Of a stretch of DNA of 40,419 bases, positions 7,355 through 16,033 are shown piece after piece. The stretch is from JBAXHO01 sp037138855. GTDB taxonomy: Bacteria; Patescibacteriota; Dojkabacteria; B142; OLB20. The notes beneath the pieces are model-generated. The model did not search any database and had not been told where the DNA came from. It worked only from the letters and a program-made list of their open reading frames with translations. Each line of letters opens with the position of its first letter. Position 1 is the first letter of the stretch. A program made the translations under genes and the position numbers. The stretch lies in contig JBAXHO010000008.1 in the NCBI GenBank assembly GCA_037138855.1, positions 1-40,419 on the forward strand. Direction: 5' to 3'.

Positions 7355-8263
7355 TTATTCATCGAAAATGCTTTGTGACTCTTGAAAAGTTAGATATCTT
7401 TTTTCGTGTTTATTCACATCAATTCCTAAATGATCACGATAAATACTTCCCAAAATCTCAGTCGCTAAAAGAATATTGCAATTAAACATTCCTGCTTCAC
7501 TATAAGTAATTTCATTACTACTAAATCTACTAGTTCTATCTCCTAATACTTTTTGCTGATAATGTTGCATCACTCTCGCTTGATTGATTCCTGATAATAA
7601 GTTGAAATACTTGTCATTTTTTGTGCGAAAAGGATGAAAAACTTTTTTACGGAGAAAATCGGCTTTAGTTCTTTTATCATCATCGAATCGCCAAAGCTGA
7701 TAACCAGTTTCATTATCTGCTACCTGATCAATAACTAAAGCCCAGGTTTTATCCATTTCATCCAAAGCCTTGGCTACCTTATCATAATTCATTCTTAAAT
7801 TTTGATGCGACATTTCAGGGTTTTGACGGAGTCCAATTGCATCTGTTATCAGATCAAATTTATAGGCTTGATAATAATTAATCAAAGCATCAATCATTTG
7901 AAAATTATAATCCCAACTTTGATTTTCTGATTTTGGAAAATTTTTAATCACATTTGCAATCTCTTTGGCATTCTCTATTAAGGATGATTCAACTTTTTTA
8001 CCAGTTATCTTGGTTATCAAATCATTAGTAGACTGATAACTAACAGCATTATCATTTTCGGGGTTTTGGGGAAGCAAATTTCGATTTAAACTTGCACTAT
8101 TCCAAAAATATGTTTGTTCCGCTACGATTTTTTGTCTGTCCTGCTCAAGTTCATCAAATAACGAAACTTGTCGATCCATCGTATCCAAGTCCTGAGGTAC
8201 TTTTTCAAAATGTATAGCAAACATTGTTTTCAACAATTTTTGTGTCTCGATCACAAACTGCAA
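7355..8263 (-). CDS. Hypothetical soluble protein, second gene of operon
   Basis: 302 residues when read from a TTG that directly abuts the TAA of the preceding gene; an ATG 13 codons later (8224) is an equally good start. No signal peptide or membrane segment. The sequence is rich in Asp, Gln, Asn and aromatic residues and predicted mostly helical (for example WDYNFQMIDALINYYQAYKFDLI). No family is recognised. The tight junctions with both neighbours indicate that the three products work together, possibly as a complex. Confidence 0.7.
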   Translation of the reverse strand: MQFVIETQKLLKTMFAIHFEKVPQDLDTMDRQVSLFDELEQDRQKIVAEQTYFWNSASLNRNLLPQNPENDNAVSYQSTNDLITKITGKKVESSLIENAKEIANVIKNFPKSENQSWDYNFQMIDALINYYQAYKFDLITDAIGLRQNPEMSHQNLRMNYDKVAKALDEMDKTWALVIDQVADNETGYQLWRFDDDKRTKADFLRKKVFHPFRTKNDKYFNLLSGINQARVMQHYQQKVLGDRTSRFSSNEITYSEAGMFNCNILLATEILGSIYRDHLGIDVNKHEKRYLTFQESQSIFDE

Positions 8264-8476
8264 TTATTCTTGATTCTCAACTGCTAAACCATAAGCTAAA
8301 GCAGTTACACCCATGCGCTCAAAAACATCACCTTCGTGATATATTCGTTCTTCAGCTTTACCATTAAGCCAGCACTTAGCTGCCTGTGGACGATATTCAC
8401 AAAATTTATCACAAAAATTAGCAGTCATAGTTGCCAATTCATTTTTAGGTAATTGTTCACCTGTCTCAAGCCCCAT
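8264..8476 (-). CDS. Small Cys-containing protein, first gene of operon
   Basis: 70 residues, ATG start. It carries a short cysteine group (FCDKFCEYRPQAAKCW, about residues 21-36), which could bind a metal or be structural, although a complete zinc-binding set of four ligands is not evident. The rest is helical and acidic. It is directly followed by the 302-aa gene without intervening bases. A TATAAT on the minus strand at 8507-8502 places the transcription start about 19 nt before the ATG. Function unknown. Confidence 0.6.
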   Translation of the reverse strand: MGLETGEQLPKNELATMTANFCDKFCEYRPQAAKCWLNGKAEERIYHEGDVFERMGVTALAYGLAVENQE

Positions 8477-8495
8477 CGAATTTCATGAAAAGTAT

Positions 8496-8522
8496 CCTAT
8501 AATTATATCACAGCTCTATAGG
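8496..8522 (-). promoter_or_regulatory. -10 box flanked by 6-bp inverted repeat
   Basis: TATAAT on the minus strand at 8507-8502 lies inside an inverted repeat, CCTATA (8496-8501) and TATAGG (8517-8522). The dyad around the -10 could be an operator for the three-gene operon. No good -35 is visible. Confidence 0.4.
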
Positions 8523-8587
8523 AGAAAGACACTACAGGCGATTTGATAAGAATAGGAAATTTAGTTTTGGCTTATAGCAAGTTGAGA

Positions 8588-8615
8588 GAGATTGGAGATT
8601 GGAGATTGGAATCTG
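8588..8615. repeat. GAGATTG heptad array
   Basis: Three exact GAGATTG units and a GAATCTG unit, running directly into the 25-bp repeat. Confidence 0.8.
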
Positions 8616-8637
8616 GAAGAATTGTGCAATTTGAAAT
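8613..8637 (+). repeat. 25-bp dispersed repeat, copy 2
   Basis: Same as 4157-4181 except for one A-to-G change (AATTGTGC instead of AATTATGC). Confidence 0.85.
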
Positions 8638-8802
8638 TTGCAAATTGGGAAAATTCGTACTAACTAGTATATCGGTAGATTCCGGACAATGCCGTAGACG
8701 GTAGACAGAAATTTGGGATTAGTTAAAAGTTATTAGAAAAACTATACAAATGATTTTATTTGCCTTCTATCTATTAACTTCTAACTTCTTTTTTGTTACT
8801 TA

Positions 8803-8881
8803 TACCAGCTACCAGATACTAGCTACCAGCTACTTGTTTTACGTGATACGTGATACTTGATACATAATACGTGATACTTCT
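8803..8881. repeat. Long TAC-phased heptad array
   Basis: TAC at 8803, 8810, 8817, 8824 and 8831, a 2-bp phase slip, then TAC at 8840, 8847, 8854, 8861, 8868 and 8875. Units vary (TACCAGC, TACGTGA, TACTTGA, TACATAA). The array touches the stop codon of the kinase-fold gene. Confidence 0.9.
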
Positions 8882-9787
8882 TCACAGCAGCTTCCGCAAA
8901 TAATCCCGCACCACTCTTTCCGTCATTACTGGGATGAAAAGCCCGCGTTTGATAAAGTTATCCTTGATATTCCAGATTAATCTAGTATCAATAAACTTTA
9001 ACTGATTGTCAGGAGTGATAATAATATTGTCAGTTTTACCAAGCCAGTCAAAGCCTTCAGTAAGCAAGAAGCGGGGGCGGGTATCCGGAATCAGATTTTT
9101 TTCTTTATTTAATAAAAGTAACATCAAACAAAATTCAATCAGTCGTGATTTCACCTGAGCATCAGAATCTTTGAGATTAAAGTCATGCAATGTTTTCCCT
9201 GCTACAAATTCCTGGATAATAAAATAAGTCAATTTATTTTTATTTTCTGGACTTAAAGATTTTCCAAAAAGTAAATATTCTTTTACCAAAAAGTTAGTAG
9301 TAATTTCCCGATTACTAAAATAATCACAAATTTTTTGGTAAAGTTTTTCATCAGCGATATATTCTTTAACAGATGCAATTAATCGGCTGCGGATCCTTTT
9401 TTGCACCGGGAAAAAATTATGGTTTTGCGAATTAAGATCTTCACTATAGCCAAGATACTTTACTAGCTCAAAGTACCTTGCCAACTGCTCTTTGATTTGT
9501 TCTTTGGTAGGTAAAAATGACATTTGGAATTGATTTAGGAGTTTCTCTACAGAACTAGCTGGAATTGCCAAACGCAATTTACCAATTAAATCAATATCAA
9601 GATCCCAACGTCCTTCTTTGACCAGCCAATTCTGAGCTTTGATTTTATAAACCCGGGAACTACTACCTTTAGTAAGGTAATCTAATTCAAATTTAGAAAA
9701 AATCTCGGCAATTGGAGCTTCCCAAAGCGATTTGCCCGGATCTGTAATTGCATATTCCTGAATAGCAGCTTCGAAAATACTGGCCAT
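8882..9787 (-). CDS. Kinase-fold (phosphotransferase-like) protein
   Basis: A 301-residue soluble protein with a protein-kinase-like layout. GSSSRVYKI (41-49) looks like the glycine-rich loop, the Lys in LVKEG (about 57) fits the ATP-binding lysine, QEFVAGKTL (192-200) resembles the hinge, and LGKTDNIIITPD (249-260) followed by KFID (264-267) resembles the catalytic-loop Asn and the DFG-equivalent Asp of small-molecule and atypical kinases. A canonical HxD is missing; Asp235 or Asp247 could be the catalytic base. Substrate unknown. The gene has a strong promoter (9838-9810) and is divergent from the ABC transporter at 9952. Kinase fold is likely, activity unproven. Confidence 0.6.
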   Translation of the reverse strand: MASIFEAAIQEYAITDPGKSLWEAPIAEIFSKFELDYLTKGSSSRVYKIKAQNWLVKEGRWDLDIDLIGKLRLAIPASSVEKLLNQFQMSFLPTKEQIKEQLARYFELVKYLGYSEDLNSQNHNFFPVQKRIRSRLIASVKEYIADEKLYQKICDYFSNREITTNFLVKEYLLFGKSLSPENKNKLTYFIIQEFVAGKTLHDFNLKDSDAQVKSRLIEFCLMLLLLNKEKNLIPDTRPRFLLTEGFDWLGKTDNIIITPDNQLKFIDTRLIWNIKDNFIKRGLFIPVMTERVVRDYLRKLL

Positions 9788-9809
9788 AATATTGCTATAA
9801 ATCTAAATT

Positions 9810-9838
9810 ATTATAGAGACTGCTAGGGTGTATTGCAA
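9810..9838 (-). promoter_or_regulatory. Promoter of the kinase-fold gene
   Basis: On the minus strand: TTGCAA (9838-9833), 17-bp spacer, TATAAT (9815-9810). Predicted start about 9803 gives a leader of about 16 nt. Confidence 0.75.
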
Positions 9839-9864
9839 GGTCAGATTTCGAAAGGCGAATTTCG

Positions 9865-9880
9865 AATTAAGATCTTAATT
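9865..9880. promoter_or_regulatory. 16-bp palindrome between divergent promoters
   Basis: AATTAAGATCTTAATT is a perfect palindrome, preceded by two TTTCGAA-type words. It sits between the promoters of the kinase-fold gene and the NatA-like gene, so it may be an operator. Confidence 0.5.
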
Positions 9881-9939
9881 ATGTTACAAAACTAGTTGCG
9901 ATTTATTAACAATATCTTTTCAAGCAATAATTTTCGAGT

Positions 9940-9945
9940 TATAAT
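9940..9945 (+). promoter_or_regulatory. -10 box for a leaderless ABC gene
   Basis: TATAAT ends 6 nt before the ATG at 9952, so the predicted transcript begins at or next to the start codon. No strong -35 is visible. Confidence 0.55.
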
Positions 9946-9951
9946 TTAACT

Positions 9952-10842
9952 ATGAAAGCAGTAATTTCCATAAAAAACTTTTCCAAAACCTTCGGCAGTG
10001 AGAAGGCAGTCTCTGATTTGAGTTTTGAAGTCAATCAAGGTGATATTTTCGCTTTTCTTGGCAGTAATGGCTCGGGTAAAACAACGACAATTCGCTGTTT
10101 ACTTGATATTTACCAGGCAGACCAGGGAGAACTATTGGTTTATGATAAACCCTATTCCAATGCCTTAGCTTCAGAAATTGGCTACTTACCAGAAGAACGT
10201 GGTTTATATACCAAAGCCAAAGTAGACAATGTTCTAAATTATTTTGCAGCTCTAAGAGGTTTATCCTCAAATGATTCCAAGATTTTAGTCAGTGAGTATC
10301 TCGAAAAAGTTGGCCTCAAAGAACATCAGCAAAAAAATATTTCACAACTTAGTTCTGGAATGCAGCAAAAAGTACAACTAGGAACCGCTCTCATTCATAA
10401 ACCTAAATTATTAATCCTCGATGAACCTTTCAAAGGTTTGGATCCTTTAAATCGAGCTCTTTTTCAAGAAATGTTTCAGGAACTGCAAAAACAAGGTACT
10501 ACCATTCTCTACAGTACTCATGTGCTTGATGAAGCGCAAAGACTTGCTAACCGTCTGGTGATTACCAATAGGGGAGAACGTAAAGCTTATGGTGAAATCA
10601 ATGAAGTCAGAAGAGCGTTTGGTAATAAAATCATTCACCTGGAATTTAATGGGAAATTACCAAAAAATGATGCACTTTATTCCAGTAAAGTAATCAATCA
10701 GATTGCTGAGATCACACCAGGGGAAAATATTCACTACCAGGAAGTCTTGAAATTTTTAATTAGCAAAGATCTTGATATCATTAATTATCGTCTTGATTAT
10801 CCATCACTTAGTGAAATTTTTGTAAAAATCTCACAACTATGA
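9952..10842 (+). CDS. ABC transporter ATP-binding protein, NatA-like
   Basis: A 296-residue ABC-2 type ATPase. Visible motifs: Walker A GSNGSGKT (37-44), signature LSSGM (133-137), Walker B LLILDEP (153-159) and H-loop STH (188-190). All catalytic elements are intact. The C-terminal 90 residues form the accessory region usual in the NatA/CcmA-like drug and sodium exporter group. It overlaps the permease gene by ATGA, so the two are translationally coupled and form one transporter at the cytoplasmic membrane, exporting an unknown substrate. The gene symbol natA is only by resemblance. Confidence 0.9.
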   Translation: MKAVISIKNFSKTFGSEKAVSDLSFEVNQGDIFAFLGSNGSGKTTTIRCLLDIYQADQGELLVYDKPYSNALASEIGYLPEERGLYTKAKVDNVLNYFAALRGLSSNDSKILVSEYLEKVGLKEHQQKNISQLSSGMQQKVQLGTALIHKPKLLILDEPFKGLDPLNRALFQEMFQELQKQGTTILYSTHVLDEAQRLANRLVITNRGERKAYGEINEVRRAFGNKIIHLEFNGKLPKNDALYSSKVINQIAEITPGENIHYQEVLKFLISKDLDIINYRLDYPSLSEIFVKISQL

Positions 10843-12065
10843 ATAAAACCTGGATTATTGCTAAATATGAATACTTAAGTTCGATCAAAAGAGCATCTTT
10901 CTGGGCTGCCACACTTTTTATGCCCATATTTGTCGGAATCGTTTCTTTAATTTCCGGTTATACTTCGACAAGAGGAGAAGAACTTTTTACCAAAATCAAT
11001 CAAGAGATCAAGACAGTTGTAATCATAGACGAAACCGGAGTGATCGATAAACAGTTTATCAAAGCTCCCTTAGAAATGAGCACAGATTCATTACAAGGAA
11101 ATCTTGCAAAATTAAAAAACAAAGAAATCAATGCGATAATTTTTTATCCGGCAAATTTATTTCAAAATGCCAAAATTCAGGTTTTTACAGAAAATCAGGG
11201 TTTACTTAGTTCTACTGGTATCGAAGCTACAGCTGTGAGTCTGCTGAAAGAAAGCGGTACGGCAAATATCACTAATCAACAAATCAAACTAGCAGCGACA
11301 GGTTCATTTGGTACCACTACCAGTTACTATGATCAAAACGGCGTGCTGGCCAAAAAAGGATTTCAACAATTTATCATCCCGGGAATTTCTGCCATCATCT
11401 TTTTTCTCAGTGTTTTCATGTCTTCACAATTCCTCCTCCAAAGTGTCTCTGAAGAAAAAGAAAATCGCATGATCGAATCCTTACTTTCTATCATCAATTC
11501 CAAAACTTTATTGAACGGAAAAATTATTGGACTTTCTGCCATTGTCATTACTCAGCAGGTGATCTGGGTAGTTTTTAGCTTAGGAATCTTACTCATTACT
11601 AAGAAAGGCTTAAATTTCACAATTCCCGGCATTGACTGGAGCGCCTTACCCTGGCACACAGTTCCAATCAATATCTTTTTCATTCTTTGTGGCTTCTTTC
11701 TTTATGCAGCAATTATGGTTGGTGTCGGATCGATCGGAACCAGCTACAAAGACAGCCAAGGCTTATCATCAATTTTTATAATAATGGCAATCATTCCAGT
11801 TTATTTCATCACCTTAATTCTGGCAGAACCAAATGGTCTCTTAGCTCGAATTACCAGCATTTTTCCTTTCACCGCACCAATGATTTTACTAATTCGCAAT
11901 TCCCTCGGAGAATTAAATATTTGGGAATTAATTGCCGGAATAATCCTTGTTCTATTGTATGTCATCTTTGCCCTAAAAATATCTTACAAACTTTTTGACC
12001 TTGGTGCATTAATGTACAACAGACGACCAAATTTGAAAGAGTTGTGGCATGTGATGAGACGGTGA
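10839..12065 (+). CDS. ABC-2 permease, NatB-like
   Basis: A 408-residue membrane protein. One membrane segment near residues 20-41 is followed by a long extracytoplasmic domain (about 42-175), then a cluster of about five hydrophobic segments from residue 178 on. The cytoplasmic loop EEKENRMIESLLS (about 206-218) after the second span is the hallmark of NatB-type ABC-2 permeases. Partner of the overlapping ATPase gene. The NAATTTG heptad array begins 12 bp after its TGA stop. Substrate unknown; sodium, antibiotics or peptides are all possible in this family. Confidence 0.88.
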   Translation: MNKTWIIAKYEYLSSIKRASFWAATLFMPIFVGIVSLISGYTSTRGEELFTKINQEIKTVVIIDETGVIDKQFIKAPLEMSTDSLQGNLAKLKNKEINAIIFYPANLFQNAKIQVFTENQGLLSSTGIEATAVSLLKESGTANITNQQIKLAATGSFGTTTSYYDQNGVLAKKGFQQFIIPGISAIIFFLSVFMSSQFLLQSVSEEKENRMIESLLSIINSKTLLNGKIIGLSAIVITQQVIWVVFSLGILLITKKGLNFTIPGIDWSALPWHTVPINIFFILCGFFLYAAIMVGVGSIGTSYKDSQGLSSIFIIMAIIPVYFITLILAEPNGLLARITSIFPFTAPMILLIRNSLGELNIWELIAGIILVLLYVIFALKISYKLFDLGALMYNRRPNLKELWHVMRR

Positions 12066-12077
12066 CCGGAACTAAGG

Positions 12078-12105
12078 CAATTAGAAATTTGCTAATTGCA
12101 ATTTG
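12078..12105 (+). repeat. NAATTTG-type heptad array
   Basis: Four 7-bp units: CAATTAG, AAATTTG, CTAATTG, CAATTTG. It lies directly after the permease stop codon. Confidence 0.75.
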
Positions 12106-12226
12106 AGGGAGGAAAGAGCAAATTAATATAGCGTGAAATTCCTGATTACAGTTTTCAGTATACGAAATTTAATTTCCGATGCTATACTATTTCACTGACA
12201 TTAATAATTTCAACTCGCAATCCTAA

Positions 12227-14005
12227 ATGATTAAATTAATTAAATATCTCAAACCATACTGGTGGCAATTGTTGTTAGTTTTTATTCTTGTTTATATTCA
12301 GGTTGAAACTGATTTAAAACTGCCGGATTATATGGCCAAGATCATCAATGAAGGAATCGTTGCTGAAAATAATCATTTGATCTTTTCTACTGGCCTGATT
12401 ATGTTGGGAGTAGCTTTAATTGGTGCTGTCGGCACAATCGGTGTTGGATATTTTGCCGCCAAAGTTTCTACTGGACTGGCAAGAGATCTGCGTCATAAAG
12501 TTTTTACCAAAGTAGAAAGTTTTTCAATGCAGGAATTTGATAAATTCTCAACTGCTTCATTAATCACCCGTTCCACTAACGATATTCAACAGATCCAAAT
12601 GGTAATATTTATGATTCTCCGCATTGTAGTTTCCGCCCCAATGATGGGCATTGGCGCGATCTGGAAAGCTTATCGCGTCGCACCCAATATGTCCTGGATC
12701 ATTGGACTGGGTGTAGCAATTCTATTTAGTCTAATTATTTTTCTTTTTGCCATTGCCATCAATAAATTTAAATTACTCCAACAAGTAGTAGATAAATTAA
12801 ATCAGGTTACCAGAGAAAATCTTACCGGTTTACGTGTGATTCGCGCCTTTAATCGGGAAAAGTTTGAAGAAAAAAAATTCAATCAAACAAATCGGGAACT
12901 TACTCAATTAAATCTTTTTGTCAACCGCCTCATGATTCTGATGCAACCAATGGTCATGCTGATTTTTAATTTAACTTCAGTGGCAATTGTCTGGTTCGGG
13001 GCAAAATTAATTAATACTGATAATCTTTCCATCGGAAATATGATGGCCTTCATGCAATATGCGATGCAGGTTATTTTCGCTTTTTTAATGCTTTCCATGG
13101 TATTTATCATGATCCCGCGGGCTGCCGTCTCCGGTGATCGCATCGCTGAAGTATTGGATACAAAAATTAAAATTAAAAATCCAAAATCAGCAAAGAAATT
13201 TACTGCCACCCAAAAAGGTGTAGTCGAGTTTAAAGATGTTTTCTTTAGTTACCCCAATTCTGATGAACCAGTACTCAAAGCTATTACTTTTACAGCTTTA
13301 CCAGGACAAACTACTGCCTTTATTGGCAGTACTGGTAGCGGAAAATCTACATTAATTAATTTGATTCCAAGATTTTTTGATGTTTCTGCTGGGCAAATTC
13401 TTATTGACGAAACTGATATTAGAGAAGTAACCTTGAAAGCATTGCATGATAAAATCGGCTATATCCCTCAAAAAGGAATACTTTTCTCCGGGACTATCGC
13501 AGACAATATCAAATATGGCGCCCCAGACGCCTCAGAAAAGGCTATGACAGAAGCAGCGGCAATCGCTCAAGCTGAAACTTTTATCAATAAACTCGAGGAT
13601 AAATTTAATAGTAATATTGCTCAGGGAGGCGCCAATGTTTCCGGAGGTCAAAAACAACGCTTAGCAATTGCCAGAGCGATTATTAAAAAACCTGAAATAT
13701 ATATATTTGATGATAGTTTCTCAGCTTTGGACTTCAAAACTGATGCTGCATTACGTAAAGCCCTGGCAAAATCAATCAAAAATACTACAGTATTAATTGT
13801 CACCCAAAGAATTAGTACCATTCTCAATGCCGACAAAATTCTGGTACTTGATGAAGGAAAAATCGTCGGAGAGGGGACACATCTGGAATTGATGTCCAAT
13901 TGCAAAGTATACCAGGAGATTGCTGCATCACAATTATCCTCTGAAGAATTGGCCAAAGAAGCAAAACGCCTTACCAATAGTCAAAGAAAGGGGGATCCAT
14001 CATGA
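12227..14005 (+). CDS. ABC exporter half-transporter with degenerate ATP site
   Basis: A 592-residue type I ABC exporter subunit. An N-terminal six-span transmembrane domain (about 1-300) is followed by the nucleotide-binding domain: Walker A GSTGSGKS (367-374), canonical signature VSGGQ (471-475), and Walker B ending IFDD (493-496), where Asp496 replaces the catalytic Glu. This change marks the inactive-site subunit of heterodimeric exporters of the BmrCD/LmrCD type. It overlaps the next gene by ATGA, and that partner supplies a complementary non-canonical signature. Together they probably export lipids, drugs or peptides. Confidence 0.92.
   Translation: MIKLIKYLKPYWWQLLLVFILVYIQVETDLKLPDYMAKIINEGIVAENNHLIFSTGLIMLGVALIGAVGTIGVGYFAAKVSTGLARDLRHKVFTKVESFSMQEFDKFSTASLITRSTNDIQQIQMVIFMILRIVVSAPMMGIGAIWKAYRVAPNMSWIIGLGVAILFSLIIFLFAIAINKFKLLQQVVDKLNQVTRENLTGLRVIRAFNREKFEEKKFNQTNRELTQLNLFVNRLMILMQPMVMLIFNLTSVAIVWFGAKLINTDNLSIGNMMAFMQYAMQVIFAFLMLSMVFIMIPRAAVSGDRIAEVLDTKIKIKNPKSAKKFTATQKGVVEFKDVFFSYPNSDEPVLKAITFTALPGQTTAFIGSTGSGKSTLINLIPRFFDVSAGQILIDETDIREVTLKALHDKIGYIPQKGILFSGTIADNIKYGAPDASEKAMTEAAAIAQAETFINKLEDKFNSNIAQGGANVSGGQKQRLAIARAIIKKPEIYIFDDSFSALDFKTDAALRKALAKSIKNTTVLIVTQRISTILNADKILVLDEGKIVGEGTHLELMSNCKVYQEIAASQLSSEELAKEAKRLTNSQRKGDPS
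13988..13994 (+). promoter_or_regulatory. Strong Shine-Dalgarno sequence
   Basis: AAGGGGG lies 7 nt before the ATG at 14002. It is the only clear Shine-Dalgarno sequence noticed, and supports that start. Confidence 0.7.
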
Positions 14006-16011
14006 ACGAATCCAACTCAAAATTTAAACCGACAAAATCTACACCAATCATGCCAATGCGTGGCCCAGGATCCATGATGCAAGGTGGTGCCAAAGAAAAA
14101 GCCAAAAATTTCAAAGGAACGATGAAGAATCTACTCAAATACCTCCAACCTTACAGAATTTCTATCCTGGTAGTAGTAATTTTTGCTGTAGCCAGTACAA
14201 TATTCAGCATTGTCAGTCCTAAAATTCTCGGTAATGTCACCAATCAGATCGTAGATGACTACATTAAAATGAAAGTATATGATCAAATTAAAGCAAATTT
14301 ACCTGCCAATACTCAAATTCCACCAGGTACCACTGGAGCACAGTTCATTGCTGAAGCGCCAGCTGCACTGATAAATAAAATTCCAGCAGATAAACTGGAA
14401 TCAATCAAATCACTTGATCTGAGTAAGAAACCTGGAATTAATTTCCAAAAAATTAGCAACACTATTTTGATGTTAATTGGTCTCTATTTATTAAGTATGA
14501 TTTTCGGAAACATTCAAAGCTGGATCATGACCAATGTTTCCCAGAAAGTAACATATAAATTTCGTCAAGACCTTTCCCAGAAAATAAACCGCATGCCACT
14601 AAAATATTTTGATACTAAGACTTTTGGCGAAGTGCTCAGTCGTGTCACCAATGATGTCGACACCATCAGCCAAAACCTCAATCAAAGTATGACGCAAATT
14701 ATCACTTCCATCACAATGGTTATTGGAATTTTAATTATGATGCTCACTATCAGCTGGCAATTGACAATTGTGGCTTTGTTGGTTTTACCATTAAGCTCCG
14801 GGTTTATCATTACATTATTAAAAAGTTCACAAAAATATTTTATTCGCCAACAAGCTTCGCTAGGTAGCATCAATGGTCATATTGAAGAAATGTATGCCGG
14901 GCACAATCTCGTCAAAGTATACAATGGAGAAACAAGAGCAATTGCTAAATTTGATCAGATTAATGGTGAACTTTATCATAGTGCCTGGAAAGCTCAATTT
15001 CTCTCCGGTCTAATTTTTCCAGTGATGAACTTCGTTGGAAATCTTGGATATGTAGGGGTTTCAGTAGTCGGTGGTTATCTCGCTGTTAAAAAAGTGATTA
15101 ATATTGGCGATATTCAAGCTTTTATCCAATACGTCCGCCAATTCAATCAACCAATCATCCAAACTGCAAATATTGCTAATGTCTTACAATCGACTGCTGC
15201 AGCGGCGGAACGTGTTTTTGAATTCCTTGCAGAAACAGAGGAAATAGCAGAAAATCCCAATCCAGTTCAATTAGAAAAAGCATTAGGTAATGTTAGTTTT
15301 GAAAATATTAAATTTGGTTATGACCCTAAAAAAGTAATCATTAAAAAATTTAATGCCCAAATTAAAGCTGGTCAAAGAGTTGCTATTGTAGGTCCGACAG
15401 GAGCAGGAAAAACTACTATTGTCAATCTTCTCATGCGCTTTTATGATGTCAACCAAGGGGCAATTAAAATTGATGGCATTGACATTCGTGATCTCCGCCG
15501 TGCTGATCTCAGGAAACAATTTGGCATGGTACTTCAGGATACCTGGCTTTTTAGTGATACTATCAAAGCAAATATTAAATATGCCAAACCAGATGCTACA
15601 GAGGCAGAATTAAAAAGAGCAACTAAACTGGCTCATGTGGATCATTTTGTCAGGTCACTTCCCGGAGGCTATAATATGAAAATTAATGAAGATGCAGATA
15701 ACATTTCCCAAGGTGAAAAACAACTTCTGACAATTGCCAGAGCAATGCTTGCCAACCCGCCCATGCTCATTCTCGATGAGGCAACTAGTTCAGTTGATAC
15801 ACGTACCGAACTATTGATCCAAAAAGCGATGGATAACTTAATGCAAGGCAGAACCAGCTTTGTCATTGCCCACCGGCTTTCGACAATCCGCAATGCTGAT
15901 TTAATTCTAGTCATGAAAGACGGTAGTATTGTAGAGCAGGGGACACATAATTCACTTCTCAAACAAAAGGGCTTTTACGCAGAACTTTATAATAGCCAGT
16001 TTGAGGAATAG
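14002..16011 (+). CDS. ABC exporter half-transporter, catalytic subunit
   Basis: A 669-residue type I ABC exporter subunit. An N-terminal cytoplasmic extension rich in Met, Pro and Gly (1-40) is followed by a six-span domain with an enlarged first external loop (about 87-150), then Walker A GPTGAGKT (464-471), non-canonical signature ISQGEK (568-573), Walker B LILDEAT (589-595) with the catalytic Glu present, and H-loop His624. In such heterodimers the SQGE signature pairs with the Asp-containing site of the partner to make the degenerate site, while this Walker B and the partner's VSGGQ make the active one. A strong Shine-Dalgarno sequence and a 4-bp overlap ensure coupled synthesis. Confidence 0.93.
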   Translation: MNESNSKFKPTKSTPIMPMRGPGSMMQGGAKEKAKNFKGTMKNLLKYLQPYRISILVVVIFAVASTIFSIVSPKILGNVTNQIVDDYIKMKVYDQIKANLPANTQIPPGTTGAQFIAEAPAALINKIPADKLESIKSLDLSKKPGINFQKISNTILMLIGLYLLSMIFGNIQSWIMTNVSQKVTYKFRQDLSQKINRMPLKYFDTKTFGEVLSRVTNDVDTISQNLNQSMTQIITSITMVIGILIMMLTISWQLTIVALLVLPLSSGFIITLLKSSQKYFIRQQASLGSINGHIEEMYAGHNLVKVYNGETRAIAKFDQINGELYHSAWKAQFLSGLIFPVMNFVGNLGYVGVSVVGGYLAVKKVINIGDIQAFIQYVRQFNQPIIQTANIANVLQSTAAAAERVFEFLAETEEIAENPNPVQLEKALGNVSFENIKFGYDPKKVIIKKFNAQIKAGQRVAIVGPTGAGKTTIVNLLMRFYDVNQGAIKIDGIDIRDLRRADLRKQFGMVLQDTWLFSDTIKANIKYAKPDATEAELKRATKLAHVDHFVRSLPGGYNMKINEDADNISQGEKQLLTIARAMLANPPMLILDEATSSVDTRTELLIQKAMDNLMQGRTSFVIAHRLSTIRNADLILVMKDGSIVEQGTHNSLLKQKGFYAELYNSQFEE

Positions 16012-16033
16012 AAAAAAGTAGCAAGTAGGAGGC

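Larger units (their letters stand above)
8477..8881. other. Repeat-filled intergenic spacer
   Basis: 405 bp holding, in order: the promoter region of the minus-strand operon, GAGATTG heptads (8588-8615), 25-bp repeat copy 2 (8613-8637), NAATTTG-like heptads to about 8648, a 13-bp sequence TAGATTCCGGACA (8676-8688) shared with 17800-17812, two GTAGAC heptads (8694-8707), CTTCTAA heptads (8764-8790) and a long TAC array (8803-8881). No gene is seen. Confidence 0.85.
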
